Assembly (NCBI GenBank): GCA_021325255.1
Contig: JAJPHP010000016.1
Coordinates: 1-43,761, forward strand
Length of the DNA stretch: 43,761 nt
Reading direction: 5' to 3'
From: Nitrososphaerota archaeon
Lineage (GTDB): Archaea; Thermoproteota; Nitrososphaeria; Nitrososphaerales; CADDZS01
Shown here: positions 1 through 9,249 of the stretch, in pieces
How the letters are laid out: the number at the start of each line of letters is the position of its first letter
Position numbering within the stretch: position 1 is the first letter of the stretch
Position numbers and translations under genes: made by a program
Notes under the pieces: model-generated
Told to the model about the DNA's origin: nothing
The model's database searches: none
The model's input: the letters and a program-made list of their open reading frames with translations, nothing else

Positions 1-2
1 CG

Positions 3-95
3 AAGAAGAGAAGAGGTCAGAAGAACGAGATCAGATTGAAGGTGCTGACGTACAACCTTTCAATCATAGCGAGACTGCCCGCTCAATTTGATTAA
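3..95 (+). pseudogene. Possible C-terminal end of a transposase, cut by the window edge
   Basis: The frame open from the window edge ends at TAA and encodes about 30 residues rich in Lys/Arg, including NEIRLKVLTYNLSIIARL. This resembles the C-terminal tail of IS4/IS5-type DDE transposases, where a basic stretch precedes an LKVLxYNL-like helix. No catalytic residue is inside the window. A second open frame (2-91) is less protein-like. The assignment rests on one short motif and is tentative. Confidence 0.35.
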
Positions 96-117
96 TGTGC
101 CAAAGCCGGTTCTTCCC

Positions 118-130
118 TTATTTATTTAAA
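118..130 (+). promoter_or_regulatory. TATA box for the carboxymuconolactone-decarboxylase-like gene
   Basis: The run TTATTTATTTAAA is a good archaeal TATA element. Transcription would start near 150, so the next gene starts at 173 or 185. The upstream in-frame ATG at 95 would lie outside the transcript. Confidence 0.5.
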
Positions 131-184
131 GGCGAGGGAGAAAAGACAGAAGGCAACTGTCGCCCAAAAGGAATGGGGAACCCG

Positions 185-634
185 ATGATATCAACTGCAC
201 AAAGAATAGACTACGAAAAAGTTGCTCCTGAAGCATACGAGGCGTTGGAGCGAGTAAGTGGCTACGTGCAAAGCACAGCCCTTCCAAAGAACTTGCTTGA
301 GTTGGTGCGTATTAGGGCTTCACAGATCAATGGCTGCACATATTGCATCAAATCTCACGCCCGAAGGGCAAAGGCCCTTGGAGAATCCGATGAGCGAATT
401 TGGCTTCTGGAGGTATGGGAGAGAGTACCAATCTACTCGGCCCAAGAAAAGGCTGCTTTGGCGTGGACCGAGGCGGTTACCCTCATTTCCGAAGATCATG
501 CTCCCGATAAGGTGTTCGAAGAAGTAAGAAAATACTTTAGCGAAAAAGATATCGTTGACCTCACAATGGCGATCATAGCCATCAATTCATGGAACAGGCT
601 CAGTATATCGATGAGGGATCTGCTCCCTGCTTAG
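185..634 (+). CDS. Carboxymuconolactone decarboxylase / AhpD-like protein
   Basis: About 149 residues of the CMD (AhpD-like) all-helical fold. The signature is INGCTYCIKSHARRAKALG, with the CxxC pair and the following His that in AhpD-type proteins form the redox or proton-relay site. It is followed by the usual WTEAVTLI and VDLTMAIIAINSWNRL helices. The family includes alkylhydroperoxidase-like reductases and true decarboxylases. The CxxC-x3-H pattern favours a thiol peroxidase-type role, but the substrate cannot be read. ATG 185 is preferred because GGGGAA precedes it and the TATA box at 118-130 lies upstream. ATG 173 is also possible. The gene stands alone, convergent with the next one. 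Confidence 0.85.
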   Translation: MISTAQRIDYEKVAPEAYEALERVSGYVQSTALPKNLLELVRIRASQINGCTYCIKSHARRAKALGESDERIWLLEVWERVPIYSAQEKAALAWTEAVTLISEDHAPDKVFEEVRKYFSEKDIVDLTMAIIAINSWNRLSISMRDLLPA

Positions 635-692
635 GACAGTCATTTAAAGCGCCTAGGGCAATCTGGTGCAAGCCTCAATAGCGCTGGGAACT

Positions 693-1880
693 TTATTCTT
701 CCTTCCGCCTGAACGTAGTGAGAATCCTCCTCATTGCTTCTGTCAAGGTACTGTGTTCTTTACAGTACACTACTCGGAAATTAGAGTCTCCGTCTGGTCC
801 GAAATATACCCCAGGCTTTACTAGAACTGAGGCCTCTTTGACAAGATAGCTCGCGAAACTTTCCGAGCCTTTGAATTGGGGCGGTATACGTGGGAATACC
901 TCGAAGCCACCTTCTGGCACATGACACTCGAATCCTGCGCGCCTTAGAAAGTCCAACACTAGATGACGATTCTTATCATAAGCTGACACAATCCGAGCGA
1001 TCGCTGAAGGAGGTGTATGCAGTGCCCTAGCTCCCGCGAATTGGATCGCTGTATTCACACTTCCTCTGATTAGATAAGCTACTTTCTCGAATTGTTCGAT
1101 GTACTCTCGACCAGCAATCATGTACCCCAGGCGCCAGCCGGCCATGGCGTAAACCTTGGAAAGGCCATTAATCACAATAGTCCTCTCCATAGCTCGCGGC
1201 AGAGCTGCTATTGAAAAGTGCTTCCTGTCGCCGTATGTTACTTGGCTGTAATTCTCATCAGAGATTATCAGGAGATCTTTTTCCTGCGCAATGCGAAGAA
1301 CGGCTGCAAGTTCTGCCCTCGAGTAGATGGCTCCCGTGGGATTGTTCGGTGTGCAAAGGACAATGGCTTTCGTCCGCCGATTAATCGCTTTTTTGATCAC
1401 ATCGACATCTAGGTGGTAATCAGACGTGGTGGGCACGTACCTGGCAACACCGCCGAGTAGCTTTATCAGAGAGCCATATGTAGGAAATGTTGGGTTGGGA
1501 ATGACAAATTCATCCTCCATTCCAACGATTGAGGCAAATACGATGTATAGAGCCTCGCCACTGCCAACGGTGGAGAGCACTTGGTCCATAGGGTCGATCT
1601 TAACCCTGTAATTGGTCGAGTAGAATTCTGATACACTTTTCACAAATTCAGGTAGACCCCGAATTCTTGTGTAGTGACCGGAATCTTTACGTCCAAGCGC
1701 ACGATGCATCTCAGCCTTGATGTAGCCTGGCGTATCGAGGTATGGATCAGCCACGTCAAGCGAGATCAGATTACGACCTGCCCTTAAGCCCAACGCTGCC
1801 AGGTTGCCAATCTCATAATCAAGTTCCAGCACACGGCTTGAGACGAACCGCTTTACTAATGTTCCACTTGGTTTCAACAA
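693..1880 (-). CDS. PLP-dependent class I/II aminotransferase
   Basis: A 395-residue fold-type I aminotransferase of usual length. It has the NNPTG cofactor motif (residues 179-183), the DENY segment (208-211) whose Asp contacts the pyridine nitrogen, and SKVYAMAGWRLGY with the Schiff-base lysine at K242. The C-terminal FRVVY carries the carboxylate-binding Arg. The family transfers amino groups between amino acids and 2-oxo acids (aspartate, alanine or aromatic aminotransferases), and the sequence does not fix the substrate. The start is TTG, with AGGAAG about 6 nt upstream. Its place beside peptidases and amidohydrolases suggests it deaminates the amino acids they release. Confidence 0.88.
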   Translation of the reverse strand: MLKPSGTLVKRFVSSRVLELDYEIGNLAALGLRAGRNLISLDVADPYLDTPGYIKAEMHRALGRKDSGHYTRIRGLPEFVKSVSEFYSTNYRVKIDPMDQVLSTVGSGEALYIVFASIVGMEDEFVIPNPTFPTYGSLIKLLGGVARYVPTTSDYHLDVDVIKKAINRRTKAIVLCTPNNPTGAIYSRAELAAVLRIAQEKDLLIISDENYSQVTYGDRKHFSIAALPRAMERTIVINGLSKVYAMAGWRLGYMIAGREYIEQFEKVAYLIRGSVNTAIQFAGARALHTPPSAIARIVSAYDKNRHLVLDFLRRAGFECHVPEGGFEVFPRIPPQFKGSESFASYLVKEASVLVKPGVYFGPDGDSNFRVVYCKEHSTLTEAMRRILTTFRRKEE

Positions 1881-2162
1881 TTTCGCTTCCTAACTTTCCG
1901 AATTTTTTGAGATTGCACTAATCCGATTTCTAACTTCTGATCGTCAAGTGTACAAACTACCGCGCCGACCTCTAGGGATGATTAATTAACTCCGGATTGC
2001 AGTACATATTAATGGATCCGGGCCCGCAGATGTCCTGCTACAAAAACCAATCTGTCGTTTTCTTGTTCTATACTTGGAATTAACTCGTGAGCCCTGAGCG
2101 CTGAACACCGTTCAGCGTAAAGATGCTAAATATCTCTTCTAAATACAAATATATCTGGAAAA

Positions 2163-3338
2163 TTGCGGGATGGTGGGTATGCTCTCGTCCACTTGAAAAG
2201 CGACTTCAGTTTTCGCGAATCGAAGGTCAAACGAATACACTCGGCCATGGCGGAGAAAAAGGCAGACGCTCTAATTCTGGGAAACTGGGACAATATCCGC
2301 TACGCGACTGGGTTCCGCTGGATGCCCCTCATTATGTCGAAAACGGACTTCGTCTTTTTCGTAGCAGTTGTCCCGCAGGATAAGGATCCGATCCTCATCG
2401 TGCCGCGAGGAGACTATAGCAGCGCCCGACAAGATTACGGCCTTAGCGATGTTCGAATTGCCGAGCTCGGACCTACGGGCCTGAGTTCCTCCATCGAAAA
2501 GGTGATGCAAGACTACCACCTAGTGGGCGCGAGCATCGGGATTGATAACGATTTCTTCCCGGCTACCTTCTACGATCAGATCGTTGCACGACTACCCTCA
2601 GCATACATCGGCCCTGCCAAGGAAGTGTTGCAAGAGGCCCGAATGATCAAATTGCCGGTAGAGATTGAGAGAATTAGAAGAGCCAATCAGATAACTGAAG
2701 AGTGCATTCAGCGGATGTTCGAAAAGGCCTCACCCGGCGTTTCTGAAGCAGAACTCGCTGCCGAGGGACATTACAACGCGCTCCGTCAAGGAGCTGAAGC
2801 CGTCGAGAGCCTGATTGTGGCTTCAGGGGTCAATACGGGGAGGATTCACTACCAGCGTTTTGCGACCGAAAAGAGACTCGAGCGAGGAGATTCTCTTATG
2901 ATTGACATGAATGCAGTTGTGGATGGATACTGTTCTGACATTACAAGAACCACCTTCGTCGGAAAGCCGGATCCCAAGATGGTCGAGATATACAGGACAG
3001 TTTTCGAAGCCTCTCGGAGGATGAAAATGGCGGTCAGGGCCGGAACCGAAGTCTGCCATATCGACGAAGCTGCTCGTGATTTCGTGAACAGTATGGGTTA
3101 CAGAGAGAACTATGACGTAACGGTATACCCAGGTCACGGCATAGGACTCTCTGCAATAGAAGAGCCGCATATAAGCAACCGAGAAGGGTTTCGAACGTAC
3201 ACCAAGGCAAGAGCCGGAATGGTCCTTGCTCTGGAGCCCGGCGTCTACCTGGATTCGTGGGGCGTCAGAATCGAGGACGTTGTCCTTGTAACTGACGATG
3301 GATTCGAAGCACTCTCCTCCGACCCGCCCGAGATGTGA
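2163..3338 (+). CDS. M24-family peptidase, Xaa-Pro aminopeptidase/dipeptidase type
   Basis: A pita-bread-fold metallopeptidase with all five dinuclear-metal ligands: D248 (LMIDMN), D259 (CSDITRT), H325 (GHGIGL), E358 (LEPGVY) and E371 (RIEDVV). The creatinase-like N-terminal domain is intact (residues ~17-150). Such enzymes cut Xaa-Pro peptides and some relatives act on other amides. The start is uncertain: TTG 2163 opens the frame, but the AT-rich TATA-like stretch at 2139-2154 would place transcription start near 2170-2177, which favours TTG 2193. Both keep the conserved N-terminal FRESKVKRI segment. This is the first of three M24-fold genes in 8 kb. Confidence 0.88.
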   Translation: MRDGGYALVHLKSDFSFRESKVKRIHSAMAEKKADALILGNWDNIRYATGFRWMPLIMSKTDFVFFVAVVPQDKDPILIVPRGDYSSARQDYGLSDVRIAELGPTGLSSSIEKVMQDYHLVGASIGIDNDFFPATFYDQIVARLPSAYIGPAKEVLQEARMIKLPVEIERIRRANQITEECIQRMFEKASPGVSEAELAAEGHYNALRQGAEAVESLIVASGVNTGRIHYQRFATEKRLERGDSLMIDMNAVVDGYCSDITRTTFVGKPDPKMVEIYRTVFEASRRMKMAVRAGTEVCHIDEAARDFVNSMGYRENYDVTVYPGHGIGLSAIEEPHISNREGFRTYTKARAGMVLALEPGVYLDSWGVRIEDVVLVTDDGFEALSSDPPEM

Positions 3339-3392
3339 ATGTTGTGGTGCAGGAATCTCAAGTTAGCTATAGGAAGAAGTATGGTCGAATTC

Positions 3393-4640
3393 CTACCAGC
3401 AAAGCTGTAACGCCAACCCCGCATAAATCTGAGCTGCCTTCACCACATCCTCCACTCTGACGTGCTCATTTTCGGTGTGCGCAAACCTTTCCTCGCCGGG
3501 TCCAATGCCGATAGTCGTGATGCCTAGACTATCTAAGTAGCCTCCATCTGTGCCGAAGCGCCAATGCATGAGGCTTGGCTCGCGGCAAATAACTTCGGAT
3601 ATGACTTTCTTGGTAACGGTAACCATTTCGTTTTTCGGATCAGTGAAGAATGAATTCTCCACAGCTTGCACTTCCACTACCAGCCCCGTATAGCAAGTCT
3701 TCCTGATCTTCGCAAAATCCACGCTTGCGTCTATCTCTCCATCCCTCGAGCTCATTTCCTTGATTGCCGTTTTCACACGACGAAGAATGTCGGCACCAGA
3801 GAAGTTGGGGGTAGGCCTCGTATCAATCGTTGCAATGCATCTGCCCGGGACGACGTTTTGATAGCCGGGTTCTACTTTGAGATCCGTAATCGCTAGTGTA
3901 GGCTTCCCGAGGACAGGGTGCTCTGGAAATTCTCTTGAAAGTTCTCTTATCTTAGGCACAAGCTTTGCAAAAGAGTACAATGCGTTGATGCCGTTATCAG
4001 GCACGCTTGCGTGGCAGCTTCTTCCATTGACGACTAATTCGAGCATAGCTCCGCCCCTGTTACCGAGTGACACGTCCAAGTTTGTCGCCTCGCATATCAC
4101 GGCATATCGCGGTGACAACCTGCCATCTTCGAACATGTGCCGAATACCAAGGTGACCAGGTGCCGCATCTTCGAGCACGGAAGCTGTGAGTATTACATCA
4201 TGGGTTGGCGGTCTCTCCATCTCCTTGAGAGCGGAGCAACCCAGCAGCATTGCGGCTACGCCACCCTTCATGTCGCTCGATCCCCTCCCATACACTACCT
4301 GACCTTCCACCCCAAACATTGAGCCATCTGCGACATTCGCGCTGAAGGGGTCATGCATGTTTCCGGGAGGGACGGTATCGATGTGGCCGTTGAAAAGAAG
4401 GCCATCTTTGTGTCTTGTGCTCGCGCTTCCCTTTAATATCGAGATTACGTTCCCGGCCCTGTCTCTATAGACCTCGTCGAAACCATAACCCTTCATTTTC
4501 GACTCCACAAAATCAGCCACCTTTCCCTCGGAACCCGAAGGACTAGGAATCTTGACCAAATCCCTGAGCAGTTCAATCAGTTCCGCTGACCTGTGGCCAA
4601 TGCTTTCCGCTATTTCGGGTAGTTTAGTGTACATGCTCAT
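3393..4640 (-). CDS. M20-family metallo-deacylase/peptidase (ArgE/DapE type)
   Basis: A zinc-dependent M20 enzyme of ~415 residues. Metal and catalytic residues are visible: GHIDT (H86, D88), SSDMKGG (D123), LED (E157, general base), CEA (E184) and a C-terminal RFAHTENEH with the last His ligand. A dimerisation (lid) domain lies between. Family members hydrolyse N-acyl or N-carbamoyl amino acids and small peptides. The long open frame starts at 4751 inside the upstream M24 gene. ATG 4640 is preferred because it lies 50 nt after that gene's stop, is preceded by GGGCGGG, and gives the usual N-terminus. It forms a two-gene unit with the M24 peptidase upstream. Confidence 0.85.
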   Translation of the reverse strand: MSMYTKLPEIAESIGHRSAELIELLRDLVKIPSPSGSEGKVADFVESKMKGYGFDEVYRDRAGNVISILKGSASTRHKDGLLFNGHIDTVPPGNMHDPFSANVADGSMFGVEGQVVYGRGSSDMKGGVAAMLLGCSALKEMERPPTHDVILTASVLEDAAPGHLGIRHMFEDGRLSPRYAVICEATNLDVSLGNRGGAMLELVVNGRSCHASVPDNGINALYSFAKLVPKIRELSREFPEHPVLGKPTLAITDLKVEPGYQNVVPGRCIATIDTRPTPNFSGADILRRVKTAIKEMSSRDGEIDASVDFAKIRKTCYTGLVVEVQAVENSFFTDPKNEMVTVTKKVISEVICREPSLMHWRFGTDGGYLDSLGITTIGIGPGEERFAHTENEHVRVEDVVKAAQIYAGLALQLCW

Positions 4641-4689
4641 CCCGCCCTTGGAGGTTACTCTGATCCGATACGATTGATGAATCGCTGAC

Positions 4690-5850
4690 TCACTTGGAAA
4701 AATCAATCTCTCTAAGTTCGTCTGGCTCGTTTGTGAGCTGCCTAAATCCATCCTGCGTTACTACAAAGGTGTTCTCAAATGTGAAATCGCCGGACTCATT
4801 TATCACACTCGGTTCAGCGCTTAGAACCATGCCGGGCTCGAGCACTGTGCCATCAGTGGCAGATATGCTCGGTGGCTCCGTAGACCTCATCCCCTGCCCG
4901 TGCCCCATTCTGCCCGCCGGATTCGGAGGCAGGCCGTACTTGCTCAAGGCGCCGGCCCCAATCTTCCAAATGTCCGAGCACTTGACGCCCGGTCGAATTC
5001 CGCGGGCCATTTCGTAGGAGACCGAAACAACCATCTTATGATTCGCTATCTGTCTCTCTGAGGATTTCCCGACAGTCGCAATACGGGGAAAATCGATTGT
5101 ATGAGTTCGAAAATATGCTCCTCCGTCAAGATTTAGTGCCTGGCCCTCTTCAAGCGGCACTTCCACCGGAAAGACGGTCGATCGAACTGGTTGTCCAACA
5201 GAGATGTTGACAAAGGATACGCGGTCCGCCCCTTCCCGTAGCATGAGTTCCGAAAAGAGCCTTGCTATCTCCCTCTCGGTCATGCCCTTATCGATTTGAG
5301 AAAAGCACTCCTGTCTTGCTCGGCCAGTGATATCCGCCGCTCGAACCATCAGGGCAACCTCCTCCTTTGATTTCACCATCCGCATCTCAGTGAGAATACT
5401 TGTCCCATCCACAAAGCGAGTGTCTGGGACGCTCTTGATGAACTTGAAGAAATCATTGTACGGCATATCGATTCTTTGCTCTAGTCCGAATTCCGCGCCC
5501 AGCGTCTTTCCCCGCAGCCTGCTCTCTTCTACTGCCTCAACGAGTAATGCATTGGGGATGCCTAGAACTTCTGAGTATGGCTTGACGTTTCTTATTACAG
5601 AATGTCTTCGCAGTATTTCTGCAGCGAGTGCATGCACAACTGCAATTGGTTCTCCCTCTCTGGGTAGGAATAGAATTGCCGGACGCGCGAGAGCCGATGG
5701 CTGAGTTGAAAGTTTTCCACTGTTGCCAACGAAATACTGAAAATTCTCCTCTCCCGTGACAAACAGTCCGTCTATTGCCGAGCTTTTCATCAGTTCCCTG
5801 GCACGCGAGAACCTTCGTTGGTGTTCTTCCGCTGAAAAACAGAGGCTCAT
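4690..5850 (-). CDS. M24-family peptidase (Xaa-Pro dipeptidase-like)
   Basis: A second M24 metallopeptidase. Ligands D242 (LNLDGG), D253 (HTIDFPR), H317 (MGHGQG), E346 (SAEPSV) and E359 (FENTF) are all present, though surroundings diverge from classic prolidase: IDFPR replaces the usual DxxRT and GHGQGM replaces GHGIGL. It resembles the PepQ/DmdA-linked dipeptidase branch more than aminopeptidase P. ATG 5850 is preferred over TTG 5874 because an AT-rich TATA-like element on this strand (about 5884-5896) would start transcription near 5865. It is co-directional with the M20 gene 50 nt downstream, so the pair may hydrolyse the same class of peptide or acyl amino acid in sequence. Confidence 0.85.
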   Translation of the reverse strand: MSLCFSAEEHQRRFSRARELMKSSAIDGLFVTGEENFQYFVGNSGKLSTQPSALARPAILFLPREGEPIAVVHALAAEILRRHSVIRNVKPYSEVLGIPNALLVEAVEESRLRGKTLGAEFGLEQRIDMPYNDFFKFIKSVPDTRFVDGTSILTEMRMVKSKEEVALMVRAADITGRARQECFSQIDKGMTEREIARLFSELMLREGADRVSFVNISVGQPVRSTVFPVEVPLEEGQALNLDGGAYFRTHTIDFPRIATVGKSSERQIANHKMVVSVSYEMARGIRPGVKCSDIWKIGAGALSKYGLPPNPAGRMGHGQGMRSTEPPSISATDGTVLEPGMVLSAEPSVINESGDFTFENTFVVTQDGFRQLTNEPDELREIDFSK

Positions 5851-5979
5851 TGAGATCGACCGAGTAGGAGCCAAATTTGGCTAACAAATAACTTTTCCCC
5901 TCTTTCTGCTCTGTTGCACAATTCACTTCCATCCCATGATAGGCAAGCTTTCCACGTTCACGTCACTTCCACCGCCTTG

Positions 5980-6934
5980 CTATTCACGCGACTGTCCGGC
6001 CTCTGTGTGTGCAGTCAGGATGTTGTAGGTCAGACACTTTGACAACACCTCGTTGATGATTCCAACCGGAAGGATTGACGTAACACATTCCCCTAGGCTT
6101 CTCTTGAACGTTGATATCAATGTCTCTACCTGCCACCTCTGACCGAACTCGTGATCTTCTTTACAAGCATTCGGATCTTTGATGAACTCCTTTGCTGCCT
6201 TTCCCCTCAGGTAGGAGCCTTTTGATTTTCCAGAAGAATTTTTCCTCGGCTTTATCACAGGCTCAGCACCAATGGATCCGATGTGGTTGAAGTTCGCCCT
6301 AGAATCATATGCCGTGTCACCAAACACCCTTCCGATATTCTTGACCCTTTCCTTTGCGCTTGTCATAAGCGGTTTGAACTCCTTCGAGTCAGCTGCGTGT
6401 TCGTCAGTAATTGCAACGCTCGTTATCCTGTGAGTCTTTTTGTCGCAAGTCAGGTGGATCTAAACGGACCCTCTCCTAACCTTCCACTTTCGCCTCATCC
6501 ACTCTCCTCTGTTCGAGACCTTGAGTCCTGAAGAATCTATTATGGTGTCAACCAGCTGATCACCATCGTAGTTTTTTTTGATGTCCAACGGAATATTGAG
6601 CGTCTTCTGTCTCCTGCAGATCTGGGAGTAGCTTGGAATTGAAGCGCCCCACATCCCACCCAGAAGATCTGCGAATCCCTCAGCCTGCCCGTATGGCAGT
6701 CTGAAATACTCTTTGACTGCGCTAATCATCAGGAATGATGCTGTTTGAATACTGAAAGGGATGACCGACCTTTCTACTGTTCAGAGGGTCCAGTTTCTTG
6801 AATGACTCCAGCGCATCTCTCTTGACAAATAGATCAACTGTTTCGTTTACGAGCTTTTTGTTGTAATTGTGCCAGTTCCTCCGCTTCTTTCGTTTCGGAG
6901 AGGAGATATGCTTTGTGACACTGGCTTCAGTCAT
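5980..6934 (-). pseudogene. IS5-family DDE transposase, inactivated by a frameshift and a nonsense codon
   Basis: Three blocks of one transposase are readable. Residues after 6934 give the N-terminal NWHNYNKKLV and GHPFQYSNS. From 6729 another frame gives FRLPYGQAEGF and IIDSSGLKV with the first catalytic Asp. The same frame continues to 5980 after a TAG at 6460-6462, giving GDTAYDSRAN with the second Asp and WQVETLISTFKR with the catalytic Glu. The first two blocks are joined by a one-base frameshift near 6731-6741. Only one lysine-like codon became TAG, so decay is recent. No clear terminal repeats were found by eye. The 232 bp to the next gene hold only that gene's promoter. Confidence 0.85.
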
Positions 6935-7118
6935 AAGCAGTTAACAATTTGATAGTTATGGGAACCTGGCCAAACGTCTTTCGGCCGGAATTGAATAGTG
7001 CAACAAAGCACCTCTTTCATCCTTTCCAGAAAATAAGTCGCTCAGTAGGCAGCGAATTTCTGACGCCTGCAATCACCCCAGCACGATATGGAAATAACTG
7101 TCAATTCATTTAGATCAG

Positions 7119-7128
7119 GATTTATACC
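7119..7128 (+). promoter_or_regulatory. TATA box for the isochorismatase-like gene
   Basis: GATTTATACC is a typical archaeal TATA box. It would start transcription near 7146-7150. An AAGGAAGGT ribosome-binding site follows at about 7149-7158, ahead of the GTG start at 7168. Confidence 0.5.
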
Positions 7129-7167
7129 GTTGTTCAAATCAGCAGAACAAAAGGAAGGTACAATCAG

Positions 7168-7827
7168 GTGACCGAAAGTTGGACCGCCTCTTACATTACC
7201 GAAGAGATATCCGAATTGATTAGGAGGCCGACGGCGCTTCTTATAGTGGACATGCAGAATGATTTCATCTCCGAGGACGGAAAGATTGCAAGTGCGTACG
7301 GCCTCAAATCATTGCAACAAATCGTTCCGAGAATAAGGCGAATATCAGACCAATTCCGTCTTGTCCGGTATCCGGTGTTCTTCACTCGAATGGTTTACAG
7401 ACGTGACTACAGTGATGCAGGTAAGAGATCAAGAAGTAGATTGCTGGGCGCCTTGCAGGAGGGCTCGTGGGGAGCTGAAATCGTTCGGGAGCTACGCCCT
7501 AAGAAGGGGGACTACTTAATTAACAAGCAAAGAGCGAGCTCTTTCTACCAGACCAACCTTGACATGATACTCAAGAATCTCAAAGTGGAGACTCTCGTGA
7601 TTACTGGCGTGGCAACGAACGTCTGCGTAGAGTCGACCGCCCGCGACGCACTGTTCCGCGACTACGATTGCGTAATCCTCAGTGATTGTGTGGCAACCAA
7701 AGATCCTCAAATTCAAAGAGCTTCGCTTAGATTCATGAACGAATTCACCAGCGTGGTTACAACGTCGAGTCATTTAGCAAAATGCATTGCTAAGTTAAGC
7801 GAGTCGGTTCGTCCTGAGGGTTCTTAG
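7168..7827 (+). CDS. Isochorismatase-like cysteine hydrolase (amidase/nicotinamidase superfamily)
   Basis: 219 residues with the full triad of this superfamily: D28 (LIVDMQNDF), K120 (LINKQRASSF) and C153 (GVATNVCVESTARDA). The cis-peptide context GVATN is intact. Family members are nicotinamidase, N-carbamoylsarcosine amidase, maleamate amidase, ureidoacrylate hydrolase and isochorismatase. The basic segment around YRRDYSDAGKRSR resembles the N-carbamoylsarcosine-amidase-like group, but the substrate is not proven. GTG start with a strong AAGGAAGGT site. In a cluster with hydantoinases and M24 proteins, an amidase for an N-carbamoyl product is a natural reading. Confidence 0.85.
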   Translation: MTESWTASYITEEISELIRRPTALLIVDMQNDFISEDGKIASAYGLKSLQQIVPRIRRISDQFRLVRYPVFFTRMVYRRDYSDAGKRSRSRLLGALQEGSWGAEIVRELRPKKGDYLINKQRASSFYQTNLDMILKNLKVETLVITGVATNVCVESTARDALFRDYDCVILSDCVATKDPQIQRASLRFMNEFTSVVTTSSHLAKCIAKLSESVRPEGS

Positions 7828-7886
7828 GCGACATGAGCATGCATTATTGGCAAGGAAAAAGCGATTTCGCCCGCGGGAAAAATCAA

Positions 7887-9092
7887 TCAGGCAATCTTCA
7901 AGAGTCGCTTTCCGTTCTCGCTGAAGATTTGCCTCGCAGCATCGTAACACTCTTCCTCGGTCCACCCTGATGCCTTGTATGTGTCGAGAACCTCGCCGAG
8001 CATTTTTCGAGCAGTCCAGGCCCCCAAGCCCAGGCTTTCGCCGATGTCCGAGCTATCGCTACCATAGAGAATCTTCCTCGGAGACACCTCACGAAGGCAA
8101 ATTCGAAATATGTCTTTGATGGTCTCAGTTCGAGTAGGCCAAGACGTGTCAACGTAAACGTAGGGAAATTGACTCGCCGCGGAGGCGGCTTCTGCAATGA
8201 AAGGAACCCCACAGTGGAGGAGGACGATGGTGGTTCCGGTGTTTGCGATGTCCTCATCGTAGAAGAGCGAGTACATGAGTGTTGGATTCACTTTTCTGAT
8301 GTCCATGCTAGGCGAGACTCCGCCTCCGGTGTGACAGTGAAAAGGAAGGTCGAGTTCCCCACATCTTACTACTATGCGCTTGACAATGTAGTCCACATAT
8401 GCCTTCCAATTTGCCTCGGCTTTCGGATCGTCGTACTCCGGGAAGTGGAACAGGCCGTAGTGGGGTCTGTATCGCCTTGCCTGTTTTCCCTCCAGTTCCT
8501 TGAATGCATTATCGGCAGTCTGCTCGGAAATGCTTTCTATATCCAGCCCCCTGTAATAGGCGATACAGGTTTTCACCCCCACGCAACCATTTTTCACGGC
8601 CCATTCAAGCATCCCTTCTACAAGATCAAGGGCTTGTCCAATATTCTTCGCGCCCCTTTCCCGGGACCATTCCGGTTGGATTATCTGGTCGCATCGAAAC
8701 GCCCACTTTGCCCTATCCCTTGGAAATTCACCAAGGTCGGGAGTCGGTTCTGCCAACTGAACCGTTTGGACTCTCTCCCGATTCAGTACCGACCGAATAT
8801 AGTCCGTGAAGTTGCGCTCGTACTCGCGATTCAGCACCCTGTCGACTTCACCCAATTCGGCTTTGCAACCGTAGCTCATTGCAATATAGTGAATAAGAGC
8901 ACGGTAATACGGCGATGTCCTGTTCTCATTCTGTCTCAAATCGAGAAGATTGGACTTGACTGGCTCTCTCGCCACTCCGAGAAAGTCGAGATGGTATGCT
9001 GATCGATTATGAATGAGCTCGGAGACTAAAATCTTTTCCACGCAATGGGCGTGAAAATCAAACATTTCTAGATTGTTTAGATCGATTGCCAT
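7887..9092 (-). CDS. Amidohydrolase family 2 (TIM-barrel metal-dependent hydrolase)
   Basis: About 401 residues. Metal-site motifs in order: FDFHAHC (HxH on strand 1), LPFHCHTGGG (His on the middle strand), VLLHCGVPF (next His) and LYGSDSSD (the Asp). This is the PF04909 group, which includes decarboxylases such as ACMS decarboxylase and hydrolases of lactones or amides. ATG 9092 is chosen because a TATA-like element on this strand (9118-9131) puts transcription start about 10 nt upstream and the HxH motif then sits at residues 14-16, as is usual. The long antisense frame across it (8169-9002) is a shadow. Confidence 0.82.
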   Translation of the reverse strand: MAIDLNNLEMFDFHAHCVEKILVSELIHNRSAYHLDFLGVAREPVKSNLLDLRQNENRTSPYYRALIHYIAMSYGCKAELGEVDRVLNREYERNFTDYIRSVLNRERVQTVQLAEPTPDLGEFPRDRAKWAFRCDQIIQPEWSRERGAKNIGQALDLVEGMLEWAVKNGCVGVKTCIAYYRGLDIESISEQTADNAFKELEGKQARRYRPHYGLFHFPEYDDPKAEANWKAYVDYIVKRIVVRCGELDLPFHCHTGGGVSPSMDIRKVNPTLMYSLFYDEDIANTGTTIVLLHCGVPFIAEAASAASQFPYVYVDTSWPTRTETIKDIFRICLREVSPRKILYGSDSSDIGESLGLGAWTARKMLGEVLDTYKASGWTEEECYDAARQIFSENGKRLLKIA

Positions 9093-9249
9093 TGTGACTG
9101 TTTGTTGGTAAGGTTTGGTAATAACTATTTTGTCCTCAAAGGTCAGGTTGCACTTAACAATGAACGAAAAGAACCTAGGCGACAAAGGCGGAATACGTTC
9201 AAATATCAACTGTTTAGAAATAATCGGATCGGTTCGAAGATAATTGACG

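Noticed and set aside
5537..5932. 131-codon minus-strand frame at the start of the M24 gene
   Set aside because: Different frame of the M24 coding sequence, without conserved motifs.
8169..9002. 277-codon plus-strand frame
   Set aside because: Lies antisense to the well-supported amidohydrolase with all metal motifs; a shadow.
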